NCBI GenBank assembly: GCA_016742095.1
Contig: JACVCJ010000003.1
Coordinates: 93,253-157,252, forward strand
Direction: 5' to 3'
Origin: Bacteroidia bacterium
GTDB taxonomy: Bacteria; Bacteroidota; Bacteroidia; CAIKAF01
DNA: 64,000 nucleotides
The notes beneath the pieces were generated by a model that was not told the DNA's origin, ran no database searches, and worked only from the letters and a program-made list of their open reading frames with translations. How positions within the stretch are numbered: the first letter of the stretch is position 1; each line of letters starts with the position of its first letter. Shown here one piece after another: positions 26,470-35,386 of the stretch. The position numbers and the translations under genes are program-made.

Positions 26470-27132
26470 CTACTCTTTAAGCATTTCCAAACGGTCTGCC
26501 AGGATCTTTTGTCCCATAGCCCCGTCCGTACCGCTTTTGCGCAGCAGTATCTTCAGTAATTTTTCCGGGATGGCCTTCCCTTCTGCCTGAAGCAATACCC
26601 GGGTGCCATAAAAGGATCGCTGCTGCAGCAATAACCCGAGATCCGGGCTAAAGTACAGGTATCCCGTGCGGCTTCTGGCATGTCCGTGCCGGGAACTGCA
26701 GAACGGATCGTAACAGGTATATTCCGGGATGCCGTAAACAACATAGGAACGGCCTGCACAGCGATACCGTCTTTTCTTTGCCAGAGGACGTTTCCAGCCC
26801 TCTCCCCGCAGGTATATGTTCTTTTCGAGTTGCTGCCACAAGGTGGAATCGGACATGTTCCGGGCCAGCTCTTTCCGGTAGCCGGACGACAGCGGTTCCC
26901 GGTAATATTCATCGTATGCGCTGCCGGTACCATTCATCCGCAGTTTCAATGTATGCGCGCCCCGCGTTATCCCTACCGTGTCATACCGCATGAATTCTGT
27001 ATGCAGAGTGTCCATACGCTTGCTGTAGCACGCATAATACGCATTATACAGGCAAGTTTCCTGGGCGTTCAGCTGCAGGAACATGCTTGCCAGTGCTACA
27101 AGAAGGAAAAAGGGTGTCGGGTGTTTTCTCAT
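26470..27132 (-). CDS. Secreted protein of unknown function
   Basis: 220 residues with a clear signal peptide (MRKHPTPFFLLVALASMF...LNAQ, about 1-24). The mature part is basic and rich in tyrosine and arginine, with a conserved-looking CYDPFCSSRHGHARSR stretch holding two cysteines near 140-146 and other cysteines at CLYNAYYACY (near 27-35), which may pair in the periplasm. The C-terminal third is helical and charged. I do not recognise the family. The gene lies 57 nt after the beta-helical protein gene and 31 nt before the small membrane protein gene, so the three may form one operon. Its codon use looks like that of the surroundings. Confidence 0.6.
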   Translation of the reverse strand: MRKHPTPFFLLVALASMFLQLNAQETCLYNAYYACYSKRMDTLHTEFMRYDTVGITRGAHTLKLRMNGTGSAYDEYYREPLSSGYRKELARNMSDSTLWQQLEKNIYLRGEGWKRPLAKKRRYRCAGRSYVVYGIPEYTCYDPFCSSRHGHARSRTGYLYFSPDLGLLLQQRSFYGTRVLLQAEGKAIPEKLLKILLRKSGTDGAMGQKILADRLEMLKE

Positions 27133-27189
27133 ACCCGGTAATACACACGTCTGTACGCCGGGTTCAGTCGTAAGTCAGAAAAAACGGTG

Positions 27190-27786
27190 TCAGACCCTGC
27201 GGAACTGTGTGCCGCCCCCGGCAATGTAATGAATGATGCGCGGCAGGTCGGGGTTCCCGTCGCGAAGAAGCTGCGGTACCAGGTCTTCGCGGTCGAGGTT
27301 CGGTTCCAGGCGGCCGTTCTCATCTTCCACCGAATGGAAAGAATACAGGTCCTGCACGTGGATACGGCCACGGGCCACGATATGATGCCCGTTATCGAGA
27401 ATGGTGCGGGCGCTGATATTTCCGCCGGCGCTGAGGGAATAATCACAGAGCGAATCGCCCAGAATGGTCTGCTCCACGTTTACATTGCCCGTTACGTGCA
27501 TACTGCCCATATTGATGAGGTTACGGCAGCTGAGGTTGCCCAGCACGATGAGCAGGGAACTGTCCACTTTTTCGCAGTCTTCGAGCGTACCGCCGATATC
27601 GAGGTCGCCCTTTACAATAATAATATCCGCCCCTACCTTCAGTTCCGGCAGCTGTACATTGTTTTCGTATACAAATATGCTGCCGCCCGTTTCGTCGAAG
27701 GCATCCAGCTCGCCGATCACATCTTCGGCCGCTCCCGCACTGCGGATAAGCTCCGCTGCCTGATCAAGATCGTATTCTCTTACCAT
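27190..27786 (-). CDS. Beta-helical (polymer-forming-like) cytoplasmic protein
   Basis: 198 residues with no signal peptide. A short helical N-terminus (about 1-30) is followed by a run of short turns typical of a right-handed beta-helix: ADIIIVKGDLDIGG, SLLIVLGNLSC, MHVTGNVNVEQ, SAGGNISARTI, HIVARGRIHV. Each coil is about 18-20 residues with G-N/D-L/V steps, like bactofilins and other polymer-forming proteins, but without a bactofilin signature that I can confirm. The C-terminal 40 residues are acidic (EDENGRLEPN). I cannot name a role; scaffold-like self-assembly is one guess, an immunity or toxin-related beta-helix another. An inverted repeat precedes the gene. Confidence 0.55.
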   Translation of the reverse strand: MVREYDLDQAAELIRSAGAAEDVIGELDAFDETGGSIFVYENNVQLPELKVGADIIIVKGDLDIGGTLEDCEKVDSSLLIVLGNLSCRNLINMGSMHVTGNVNVEQTILGDSLCDYSLSAGGNISARTILDNGHHIVARGRIHVQDLYSFHSVEDENGRLEPNLDREDLVPQLLRDGNPDLPRIIHYIAGGGTQFRRV

Positions 27787-27818
27787 TTCCGTCCCGTTTT
27801 ATAACTATACCAAATTCA

Positions 27819-27863
27819 TGTATATACGTTTATCGCTTATGAGAGGACATTTTCGTATATACA
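27819..27863. repeat. 10-bp inverted repeat upstream of the beta-helical protein gene
   Basis: TGTATATACG (27819-27828) and its exact reverse complement CGTATATACA (27854-27863), separated by 25 bp, lie 33-77 bp before the ATG at 27786. They could be a paired binding site or a hairpin in the leader. The rest of the 250-bp gap (27787-28038) shows nothing else I can name except TATCTTTG (27969-27962), a lone -7 match. Confidence 0.4.
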
Positions 27864-28038
27864 GCAGGAACAGAATTATAAAAGTCCGGGTTTTATTCCT
27901 GATCGTCCGACTTCCTTACTTTTAGTCTGACTGTATCTTTTCAATTCCGTTCCCGGCGGTCCAAAGATAAAAATTAGCCGGGTTGCTCCGCTGTTAAATG
28001 AATCTTAAACCTTTGTGCATTGTCTGTAAACGTCTGTT

Positions 28039-29913
28039 TCAGCGGCCGGTATATATCTGTTTCAGCACAAATTCCATCTGTGTATCGCGGTTCTGCAGGA
28101 AATCTTCCGGGGTCTGGTGCAGGGTTATGTCCGGCAGTACCCCGCGGCCCGGCGGCTGTGATGCCAGCGGCGGAGCGTCCTGGGTTACGTGCACCACCGA
28201 AAAGCGGGTGTGAATGCCCGATGCCGGCAGACGGTATTCCACCGGGATATGCCCGTTATGGCCGTAATAGCCGCCTACGGTCTCCTCCCCGATCAACAGC
28301 GCATGGCTGTACCCGCGCAGCAGGGAGGCGAAATGCGAGGCCGCCGAGGCTACATCGGCATTCATAAGCAGGTACACCTTACCGGTATATCTGTTGGGAT
28401 CGGGCTGCCAGAGCGGGTTCGTAGAGGGGTCCTGGAAATACCTGCCCCCGGGCCCCGGAATATAACGCTCCCGGAAAAAGGCGTTCAGTGAGCGCTGTTC
28501 ATAGCGGCGGCCCTTTGCCGAGCCGGCTTCCCAGGCATAATACCGCGGCATGGGCACTTTACGGAAAATGATATAAGCTTCCGTATTTTCCCGGAAACTG
28601 TGCGGACTCAGGTACGTGAACACCTTTTCGTAGGTAGGGTCGTTCCCCCCGGGATTATTTCGTATATCGATGATCAGGTGCGGCACCTTTCGTTCGTTCA
28701 GCAGGCTGAAAACGCTGTCGAGAAAGCTACAGAACACGGCATAGGCCGGATCTTCGGCATTGGAGGCCATATCAAAGCGCCGGAAACTGAGTACTCCGGC
28801 AGAATCGCCCTCCATACGGAAACCGTAAGCCGGCTGCATACGCGGGTCCAGCAGATCGTCGAGCGGTTTAGAGTGTCTTTTCGCGTAAACGGCCGCATGC
28901 TCCGCCGCCGAAACGGAAGCTACATCCAGCTGCCGGACCTCCACAGAGCCTGGAACGGAATAACGGATGCGGAACGTATCACAGAGCCCATGTTCAAAAG
29001 CATACAGCCAGCCAAAAGAACGGTTTACGGCCGATGCGTTCTTCTGTGTGAGGGTATAGCCGTCTCCCGGGAAATATTTATAAAAGGAGTGCACCAGCAG
29101 GGTGTCGGCCAGTCCGTTCACAGAATGGACGCGCGCGCCCACGGGAATGCTAACGCTATCGCTGTTCACATATATTTTACCCGCCACATATTTAAGGCTG
29201 AAGGGGAAATACCCTTTATGGCGGCTCGTATAGGTACTGCCGTGCTGAGGCAGGGCGGTGCTGTTGTGGCAGCTGCCTTCAAGATCGGTGAGTTCCAGCA
29301 GTATCCTGTAGAATGCAGACAACGGCAGCGGCTCACGAATGGCCTTGTAGGCTTTTGCATAAAGGGCGTCGGTCTCTGCTTTTGTACGGTAGCGGTACAG
29401 CCCGGAATTGGCCTTTTCGCGTATCTGTCGGAAAATGCGCAGGTCTTTTTTCATCTCTGAAGGCTGCAATACCGGCATTACACCCACCGTATTGGCTGGT
29501 TCCGGGGCCGACTCAAAAGCCAGTGTGAAGCGGCCGCGAGGGGTATTGCCTTCTGCCTGCAGGGGTCGTATACGCAGTATAAACGTGCGCGGTGCCTTTA
29601 CGTTAAATTCCATGGTCTCCGGTCCGAAAGGCCCGTTGGGCGCATCCTGGTGCAGCAATTCCTCTCCTTTTTCCGAAAGCAGGTGCAGTTCTATATCGAT
29701 ACCGATCTGTTCGGCACGTACGTAGTAGACCTTGCCCGGCAGGGCACGCAGTACAAAGCGTTTTTCAGCGCCTTCCCGCAGGGCATAGGTTTTCTGTTTC
29801 CCTTCACGCAGCGTGTCCTGGGCTTTTAGTGCAAATGGAAGAAGTAAAAGTGAAAATATAGCTGTTAAAAGCCGGAATACCTGTTTTTTAAGCCGGAATG
29901 GAATCATAGACAT
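28039..29913 (-). CDS. S41-family peptidase, tricorn-like active site, secreted
   Basis: 624 residues with a basic N-terminus and signal peptide to about 32 (LPFALKAQ). A beta-sandwich prodomain (about 35-135) is followed by a helical section (about 150-220) and the S41 core (about 365-620). The core shows IDIRNNPGG (415-423), the conserved oxyanion strand, and VASAASHF (521-528) with the probable nucleophile Ser526. The Lys of the C-terminal-processing subfamily is absent: the matching segment reads GEETVGGYYG, with Glu-Glu-Thr as in tricorn-core-like S41 proteins. Peptidase activity in the periplasm or on the surface is therefore likely but by the Ser/Glu-type arrangement. No clear PDZ domain. 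TACTTTTG (29937-29930) is a perfect -7 match about 17 bp before the start. Confidence 0.85.
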   Translation of the reverse strand: MSMIPFRLKKQVFRLLTAIFSLLLLPFALKAQDTLREGKQKTYALREGAEKRFVLRALPGKVYYVRAEQIGIDIELHLLSEKGEELLHQDAPNGPFGPETMEFNVKAPRTFILRIRPLQAEGNTPRGRFTLAFESAPEPANTVGVMPVLQPSEMKKDLRIFRQIREKANSGLYRYRTKAETDALYAKAYKAIREPLPLSAFYRILLELTDLEGSCHNSTALPQHGSTYTSRHKGYFPFSLKYVAGKIYVNSDSVSIPVGARVHSVNGLADTLLVHSFYKYFPGDGYTLTQKNASAVNRSFGWLYAFEHGLCDTFRIRYSVPGSVEVRQLDVASVSAAEHAAVYAKRHSKPLDDLLDPRMQPAYGFRMEGDSAGVLSFRRFDMASNAEDPAYAVFCSFLDSVFSLLNERKVPHLIIDIRNNPGGNDPTYEKVFTYLSPHSFRENTEAYIIFRKVPMPRYYAWEAGSAKGRRYEQRSLNAFFRERYIPGPGGRYFQDPSTNPLWQPDPNRYTGKVYLLMNADVASAASHFASLLRGYSHALLIGEETVGGYYGHNGHIPVEYRLPASGIHTRFSVVHVTQDAPPLASQPPGRGVLPDITLHQTPEDFLQNRDTQMEFVLKQIYTGR

Positions 29914-30130
29914 GCGTGTATTAGCCTGTCAAAAGTAATTTCTATGCCTATACAAAACTGCAGACAGGCCGTTAAATATACCTTAACGGATCGTTACAGT
30001 CTACGCGGTAACTGCCGGAGCACAATGAACCCGTTACCTATTTTTTGTATAATCATTATGAAGGTTTAATCCGTCCTTTTTTTCGGCCGGTATTTTTCCG
30101 TGACCTCTTTTGCACAGGCTTCTTCCCGTG

Positions 30131-30523
30131 TCATTTTTTCTTCTTTTCTGTTTTGGACAGCATCAGGGCTTCGGCCCCGGCACAGCGCTGCTCAATAATT
30201 TTTACAATAAGAGCCTCGGGAAGTTCTTTAGCAACGGAAAACTGCAGTGTCCCTTTTCCCGCACGGTAGGGCCCCAGCTCATTCTGAAAAGCCTCTCCGC
30301 CTTCATGGGGTGCAGGATAGATACTTACGTGTTTTTTGTACCCGGCAAAATAGAGCAGGTAGGTATTTTGCCAGCGAAAGCAGGGAATGGCATAGCTGAT
30401 GGTCTCTTCCGCAGCGGGCAGGGTCTGACGGACCAACGCGCGTATGCGGCGCAGGTAAGCCTGTGCTTCTGCCGGCGCAGCGGCTATATAGGCATCGATG
30501 TTCTCAGGTTTGGGAGCGGACAT
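30131..30523 (-). CDS. DUF1801 domain protein
   Basis: 130 residues, whole length covered by the DUF1801 (YdhG-like) fold: N-terminal helices (NIDAYIAAAPAEAQAYLRRIRALVR, in two parts), then AEETISYAIPCFRWQNTYLLYFAGYKKHVSIYPAP in pieces, which is the diagnostic central strand pattern (ISYAIPCF, KKHVSIYP), and a C-terminal GKGTLQF...P..L. It is a small cytoplasmic protein; relatives have been linked to iron chaperone-like roles but no activity is established here. The C-terminus is a lysine run. It is the last gene of a probable three-gene unit with the two genes upstream (33-nt gap). Confidence 0.85.
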   Translation of the reverse strand: MSAPKPENIDAYIAAAPAEAQAYLRRIRALVRQTLPAAEETISYAIPCFRWQNTYLLYFAGYKKHVSIYPAPHEGGEAFQNELGPYRAGKGTLQFSVAKELPEALIVKIIEQRCAGAEALMLSKTEKKKK

Positions 30524-30556
30524 ATTTTTTCGGTTAACTCTCTATCCGGATTAAAA

Positions 30557-31036
30557 TTAGATAAAATTCCCGTCCGCGGATGCCTTTAGTTTTACAGACA
30601 TTTCGGCTCCATACGCAATGAGAGCATCGTGATCAGTGATATGCAGCATCCATTCGTATTTTCTGCAAACAAGCCAGGCATGATCAAACGGTACCCGGCT
30701 CAATATCAGGCATACGGCGGATGCCCTGCCTTCGTATACCCAGAATTTATTGCGTTCCTTCTGTGTTTCATTCAGAAGCAGCCATGCTTTTTCTTCTGCC
30801 GGAATGAGCTTCGGAAGCAGTTCTTCGGGAGGAACCGGCGGATCAGGCCAGGCCGCATCCGGCTTTGTTTTGTTAAAAAAGGTCTGACGGACCTTTCCCA
30901 GCACCTGTTCATGATCGCCGTGCACAGGAAGCATCCGGAGATCGTCCGGGGAAATACCGCCGGCTTCTGCCGCCTGCCTTACGGCCACACGCAGACCGTT
31001 CCAGTCTCTCCGCAGAAGTGCTCTTGGTTTGGACAT
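30557..31036 (-). CDS. Conserved-looking cytoplasmic protein of unknown function
   Basis: 159 residues without signal peptide or membrane segment. The visible pattern is a helical N-terminus (RDWNGLRVAVRQAAEAGG), a proline-rich linker (WPDPPVPPEELLP) and a mixed alpha/beta half with FWVYEG, VPFDHAWLVCRKYEWMLHITDHD (in two parts) that resembles the DUF6756-type small proteins, though I am not sure of that assignment. It starts 4 nt after the stop of the outer-membrane protein gene, so the two are translationally close and almost certainly co-transcribed. Function unknown. Confidence 0.6.
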   Translation of the reverse strand: MSKPRALLRRDWNGLRVAVRQAAEAGGISPDDLRMLPVHGDHEQVLGKVRQTFFNKTKPDAAWPDPPVPPEELLPKLIPAEEKAWLLLNETQKERNKFWVYEGRASAVCLILSRVPFDHAWLVCRKYEWMLHITDHDALIAYGAEMSVKLKASADGNFI

Positions 31037-31040
31037 AGGT

Positions 31041-31610
31041 TTATTTGAACGCGATCATCGTACGCAGGATGAACGGCGAGCTGTAGATACTTACGCCCGA
31101 TCTCCATTTGGCGTTGTACAGCAGGTACAGGTCAACCCATACGGATTGCCTTGCGGTAAGGTACTGCCGGTAACCCAGGCCCGCATTTACACTGTGTTCG
31201 AAACTGCGCGATTTGATGCCGGCCGTTCCGTCGGTCCACACACGCGGGTAGTTCATGGCCTCGTATTCCAGGTGCAGCATGGCCCCGCGGAAAAAAAGCA
31301 GCTGGTTGAAATAGCGGAAACCGAGCAGGTTCGATTTCTGTCCGAAATTATTGGTGTAAATATAGGGAATACCGATGCCCACATTGTAGATCCTGGTGAC
31401 CTGGTAACCCACTACCGGCGCCACACTGAAAAAAACGGGCTGTGAAAAGGTAAGGGCGATGGAACCGCCGTAAAATACCTTTTTCTCGGAGACTTTGGGA
31501 GGCTGCCCGTAGTTGTAATCGTCCGTATCATCGTCCAGGTATCGCTGTCCCATGGCGGCAGAGGAGAAAAAAGCGATGAATACTATGTAAAAAACGGCCC
31601 TGGCCTTCAT
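31041..31610 (-). CDS. Small outer-membrane beta-barrel-like protein
   Basis: 189 residues with a signal peptide (MKARAVFYIVFIAFFSSAAMGQ, read in two pieces, cleavage near 22). An acidic linker (YLDDDTDDYNY) is followed by alternating hydrophobic strands ending in aromatic residues (GGSIALTFSQPVFFSVAPVVGYQV in parts, VGIGIPYIYT, FRYFNQLLFF, GAMLHLEYEAM) and a C-terminal MIAFK, the pattern of an 8-stranded barrel. It is first of the unit 31610-30131. It is transcribed divergently from the DUF2723 gene across 131 bp. Confidence 0.65.
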   Translation of the reverse strand: MKARAVFYIVFIAFFSSAAMGQRYLDDDTDDYNYGQPPKVSEKKVFYGGSIALTFSQPVFFSVAPVVGYQVTRIYNVGIGIPYIYTNNFGQKSNLLGFRYFNQLLFFRGAMLHLEYEAMNYPRVWTDGTAGIKSRSFEHSVNAGLGYRQYLTARQSVWVDLYLLYNAKWRSGVSIYSSPFILRTMIAFK

Positions 31611-31741
31611 AAACGTGAAGATCTCTTTAGTGATTTGTGCTTTAACATAACGTTTACACGCTTATCTTGTTGCATGTATCGTTCTTTTTCAAAATATTTC
31701 TACTTTCGCAAAGAACAAAATTAGAAAAATTCTGCACGCAC

Positions 31742-34700
31742 ATGAATAATTATCGTGTAATGAACAATTTAGGCGGCTGGCTTGTATTTGTAGCGGCATT
31801 TGTCACTTATTTCCTTACCATGGAACCGACTTCCAGCTTTTGGGACTGCGGTGAATTTATTGCCTCTTCGTTTAAACTGCAGGTGGGTCACCCGCCGGGA
31901 GCACCCCTCTTCCTGATGCTGGGCCGCCTGTTTTCCCTGATGGCCGGCAATGATCTTACCCAGGTCGGCTTCTGGATCAACATGGTTTCGGTAGTTTCGA
32001 GTGCGCTCACCATCGCGTTCCTGTTCTGGACCATCACCATACTGGCACGTAAGATCCTTACACGCAATGCAGATGCTGCAGCAGAACTTTCTTTCCCGCA
32101 GAAACTGATCATCTGGTGCTCCGGTCTCATCGGTGCCCTGGCCTACACGTTCAGCGACACCTTCTGGTTCAGTGCCGTGGAAGCCGAGGTATACGCCACT
32201 TCATCGCTGTTCACCGCCGTGGTTTTCTGGGCCATGCTGCGCTGGGACGAAGAAGCCGACAAGCCGCATGCCGACCGCTGGCTGGTGCTCATCGCCTACC
32301 TCATGGGTCTTTCCATCGGCGTGCACCTGCTGAACCTGCTTACCATTCCGGCCCTGGCCTTTATCTACTATTTCCGCCGCTACAAGACCACTACCATGGG
32401 TATCGTGGCCACGTTGTTCATCGGCGTATTTTTCCTGTATTTTATCCAGTACGGCATTATCCCGGGTTATGTGCGCGGGGCGGCCGCTTTTGAGAACCTC
32501 TTCGTAAACTCGTTCCATATGCCGGTATTCTCTGGTCTGGCCATCTTTACGCTGTTCGTGTTCGGGGCCATTACCCTGGGACTGCTCATGGCGCGTAAGC
32601 CCAATATCCCGCTGCTGGTATATCTACTCAGTACCTTCATCTTCTGGTTCTTTATGTCCGGAAGCTGGTTCATCAGCCTTGCCTTCGTGGTCATTTACAT
32701 TATCGCCTACTACTCGGTGGGTAAAAATAAGTTCCACGCTTTTGTACTGGCCTGTACAGGCATTATCCCGGGCATCATCGTATGGCAGGGCATTATGAAA
32801 GACAAGACCAACGACCGTTTTGCAGGTATTCACAACGTGAACTCCACCATGAACTTCCTGCTGATGTCGTTTGCGGTGCTGATCCTCGGCTTCTCCTCGT
32901 ATGCCATGATCATTATCCGTTCCAACGCCAATACGCCGATGGACGAAAACAACCCGGCCGACATGTACTCGCTGCTTTCGTACCTCAACCGCGAGCAGTA
33001 CGGCAGTCAGCCCCTGTTCTACGGTCCGTACTACAACGCCACGCTCGATAACAAACAGAGCTATAAGGACAAAGGCCCTATCATTGTACTGGCTTATTCC
33101 ATCTACGACAATACGGGCAAACGCGTTACCTATTTCTCCGACAATATCGAGGCCCAGGCCTACCTGAAAAAAGAAGCGGGTAAAAACCTGAGCCTGAAGA
33201 CCGAATACATAGAGGTTGACCGCAAACGCGAGCCGAACTATGCCAGGGGAGAGACCATCTTCCCGCGGATGTGGAGCGGTCAGGACCCGCGCCACGTACA
33301 GGGTTACAAAATGTGGGGCAATATCAAGGGTGAGCCTGATTTTGTAGAGAACCTCACGTTCTTCTTCCGCTACCACGTAAACCACATGTATATCCGCTAT
33401 TTCCTGTGGAACTTTGCCGGACGCCAGGACGACGAACAAAATGCCGATGGCACACCGCTGCACGGTAACTGGCAGAGCGGTATCGGTTTTGTAGACAATA
33501 TCTTTACCGGCGCCAAAAGCAGCAACCTGCCCGACGAAGCCAAAGACAACAAGGGACGGAACCATTATTACTTCCTGCCCCTGCTGCTGGGACTGGCCGG
33601 AGCCGCGTTCCACTACAAGAAGGACGCGCGCAATTTCCTGATCGTAGGCATGCTGTTCTTCCTGACCGGTCTGGCCATTGTGATCTACCTGAACCAGGTG
33701 CCTTTCCAGCCGCGCGAACGCGACTATGCCTATGCGGGCTCGTTCTATGCCTTCTGTATCTGGATAGGCCTGGGCGTGCTGGCACTCTATACCTGGCTCG
33801 AAAGCAGGGCCGCGTCCATCAGCAAACCCATGCTGGCAGGCGGCGTTACCGTTGTAAGTTTAATAGCCGTACCGGTACTGCTGGCGGCCGAAAACTGGGA
33901 CGACCACGACCGCAAACAGCGTTTCACCGCTTCCAATTTTGCTTATAACTACCTGAACTCCTGCGAAAAAGACGCCGTTCTTTTCACCAACGGAGATAAC
34001 GATACCTTCCCGCTGTGGTACCTGCAGGAAGTAGAGAACGTACGTACCGACATCCGCGTGGTGAACCTGTCGCTGCTGAACACCGACTGGTACATCGACC
34101 AGATGAAGCGCGCCGCCTACGACGGGAAAGCCGTGGAATTTGACATGCGCCAGGACCAGTACCGTGCCGGACTGCGCGAGCAGGTGATCATGGACAAGGA
34201 AAATCCGAATTATTACACCCTGCAGCAGCACTTCGACTGGATCCTGCGTGAAGACGGCAGGAACCAGATGGACCTGGGCGGCGGTACCAAACTGTTCTAC
34301 CTGCGTTCGAACAAATTCGTGATCCCGATCGACAGCGCCAAGGTGGCCACCAACGGTTCCGTACCTAAAGGCAAAGAAGGCCGTATCCTGAAAGAGATCC
34401 GCTTCGAGATCAAACGTTCGTACATCATGAAGAGCGATCTGATGATCCTGAACCTGCTGAAAAACTTCAACTGGGACCGTCCGGTTTACTTTGCCGTAAC
34501 CATCGGGCAGGATTTCCTGGGCCTGGAAGACTACTTCCAGCTGGAAGGTCTGGCTTACCGCCTGGTACCGTACAGAGCCAATGCCACCAAGCCGGATATC
34601 GGGGAGATCAACAGCGAGCGTATGTACAACAACATGATGACGCAGTTCAAGTGGGGCAACATGGAAAAACCGGAGACCTACCTGGACGAGACCAACCGCA

Positions 34701-35140
34701 ACATGATCTACAACATGCGTAACAATTTCGCCCGCCTGGCCAACCAGCTCATCCGCGAGGGCAGAAAAGACCGCGCCGTGGAAGTGCTGGACAAAGCGGC
34801 CGAACTGATGCCGGACAACAAGATCCCGTACAACGAGTACAACATCTATATGGTGGACGCTTACATCGAGGCCGGCGCCTACGAAAAAGCGGCTGCTATG
34901 CTGGGCCGTATGCGCGAGCGTGTGGAGCAGGATATCAATTACTTTAACCAGTTCACCGGCAACCAGGCCAAGTCCATCTCCTACGATAAAGACCGTGCCA
35001 TGGGCAAACTGGACGTGTACGATCAGCTGCAGCGTAAGCTTACCCTGATGCAGGGCTCCAAGAGCAACCCGATGCCGGTCGACGGTTCAAAAGCTTCGAT
35101 ACAGCCCGACAGCATGCAGGCTGCCGATACCGGACGTTAA
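31742..35140 (+). CDS. DUF2723 (GT117-like) polytopic membrane protein
   Basis: 1132 residues from the ATG at 31742; the frame is open back to a TTG at 31667 but that extension is unlike the family N-terminus. A further ATG at 31760 is an alternative. The N-terminal 270 residues carry the DUF2723 signature: FLTMEPTSSFWDCGEFIASSFKLQVGHPPGAPLF in parts (FWDCGEF, VGHPPGAP), YTFSDTFWFSAVEAEVY. About ten or more transmembrane segments run to residue 390 and again near 620-720 (NQVPFQPRERDYAYAGSFYAFC in parts). The C-terminal third is soluble, with LFTNGDNDTFPLWY, and ends in TPR-like helices. The family is classed as GT117 and related to protein O-mannosyltransferases; transfer of sugar from a lipid carrier to exported proteins is the inferred role. 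A strong terminator follows. Confidence 0.9.
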   Translation: MNNYRVMNNLGGWLVFVAAFVTYFLTMEPTSSFWDCGEFIASSFKLQVGHPPGAPLFLMLGRLFSLMAGNDLTQVGFWINMVSVVSSALTIAFLFWTITILARKILTRNADAAAELSFPQKLIIWCSGLIGALAYTFSDTFWFSAVEAEVYATSSLFTAVVFWAMLRWDEEADKPHADRWLVLIAYLMGLSIGVHLLNLLTIPALAFIYYFRRYKTTTMGIVATLFIGVFFLYFIQYGIIPGYVRGAAAFENLFVNSFHMPVFSGLAIFTLFVFGAITLGLLMARKPNIPLLVYLLSTFIFWFFMSGSWFISLAFVVIYIIAYYSVGKNKFHAFVLACTGIIPGIIVWQGIMKDKTNDRFAGIHNVNSTMNFLLMSFAVLILGFSSYAMIIIRSNANTPMDENNPADMYSLLSYLNREQYGSQPLFYGPYYNATLDNKQSYKDKGPIIVLAYSIYDNTGKRVTYFSDNIEAQAYLKKEAGKNLSLKTEYIEVDRKREPNYARGETIFPRMWSGQDPRHVQGYKMWGNIKGEPDFVENLTFFFRYHVNHMYIRYFLWNFAGRQDDEQNADGTPLHGNWQSGIGFVDNIFTGAKSSNLPDEAKDNKGRNHYYFLPLLLGLAGAAFHYKKDARNFLIVGMLFFLTGLAIVIYLNQVPFQPRERDYAYAGSFYAFCIWIGLGVLALYTWLESRAASISKPMLAGGVTVVSLIAVPVLLAAENWDDHDRKQRFTASNFAYNYLNSCEKDAVLFTNGDNDTFPLWYLQEVENVRTDIRVVNLSLLNTDWYIDQMKRAAYDGKAVEFDMRQDQYRAGLREQVIMDKENPNYYTLQQHFDWILREDGRNQMDLGGGTKLFYLRSNKFVIPIDSAKVATNGSVPKGKEGRILKEIRFEIKRSYIMKSDLMILNLLKNFNWDRPVYFAVTIGQDFLGLEDYFQLEGLAYRLVPYRANATKPDIGEINSERMYNNMMTQFKWGNMEKPETYLDETNRNMIYNMRNNFARLANQLIREGRKDRAVEVLDKAAELMPDNKIPYNEYNIYMVDAYIEAGAYEKAAAMLGRMRERVEQDINYFNQFTGNQAKSISYDKDRAMGKLDVYDQLQRKLTLMQGSKSNPMPVDGSKASIQPDSMQAADTGR

Positions 35141-35164
35141 GAACGGTATCCCTACATATTTTGC

Positions 35165-35198
35165 AAACCTCCGGCGTACGTTCCGGAGGTTTTTTTTT
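35165..35198 (+). terminator. Rho-independent terminator of the DUF2723 gene
   Basis: A 10-bp perfect stem AAACCTCCGG / CCGGAGGTTT (35165-35174 with 35183-35192) followed by T residues to 35198, 25 bp after the stop. The rest of the gap to 35320 holds only the 12-bp palindrome TATGTATACATA (35229-35240), which I cannot assign. Confidence 0.9.
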
Positions 35199-35320
35199 GC
35201 GCTGTGAAATCCGTACGAACTTCGTTTACGTATGTATACATATAACGTGATCAACACAGGACCACCCGCTGCATATACAGCCGTTGCGGGACTGTATTTA
35301 ACGGGTATATTTCTCCCTAC

Positions 35321-35360
35321 ATAAAGAAAGGGTTGCCCTCAAGTGCAAGGCAACCCTTTT
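35321..35360 (-). terminator. Rho-independent terminator of the DUF3667 gene
   Basis: An 11-bp stem AAAGGGTTGCC / GGCAACCCTTT (35327-35337 with 35349-35359) with an 11-nt loop. On the minus strand the T-rich tail is TTCTTTAT. It ends the DUF3667 transcript 27 bp after its stop. Confidence 0.8.
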
Positions 35361-35386
35361 CTGTTATTTTAATGCGGTAATATCTT

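Noticed and set aside
31667..31741. TTG-initiated extension of the DUF2723 protein
   Set aside because: The added residues do not resemble the family start and overlap the intergenic region containing TACTTTCG; the ATG at 31742 is preferred.
32624..33613. A 329-codon minus-strand open frame inside the DUF2723 gene
   Set aside because: Opposite the conserved membrane and loop regions of the DUF2723 protein; no domain recognised.
35229..35240. TATGTATACATA palindrome between two terminators
   Set aside because: It lies beyond the DUF2723 terminator with no gene start nearby, and A/T palindromes of this length arise easily by chance.
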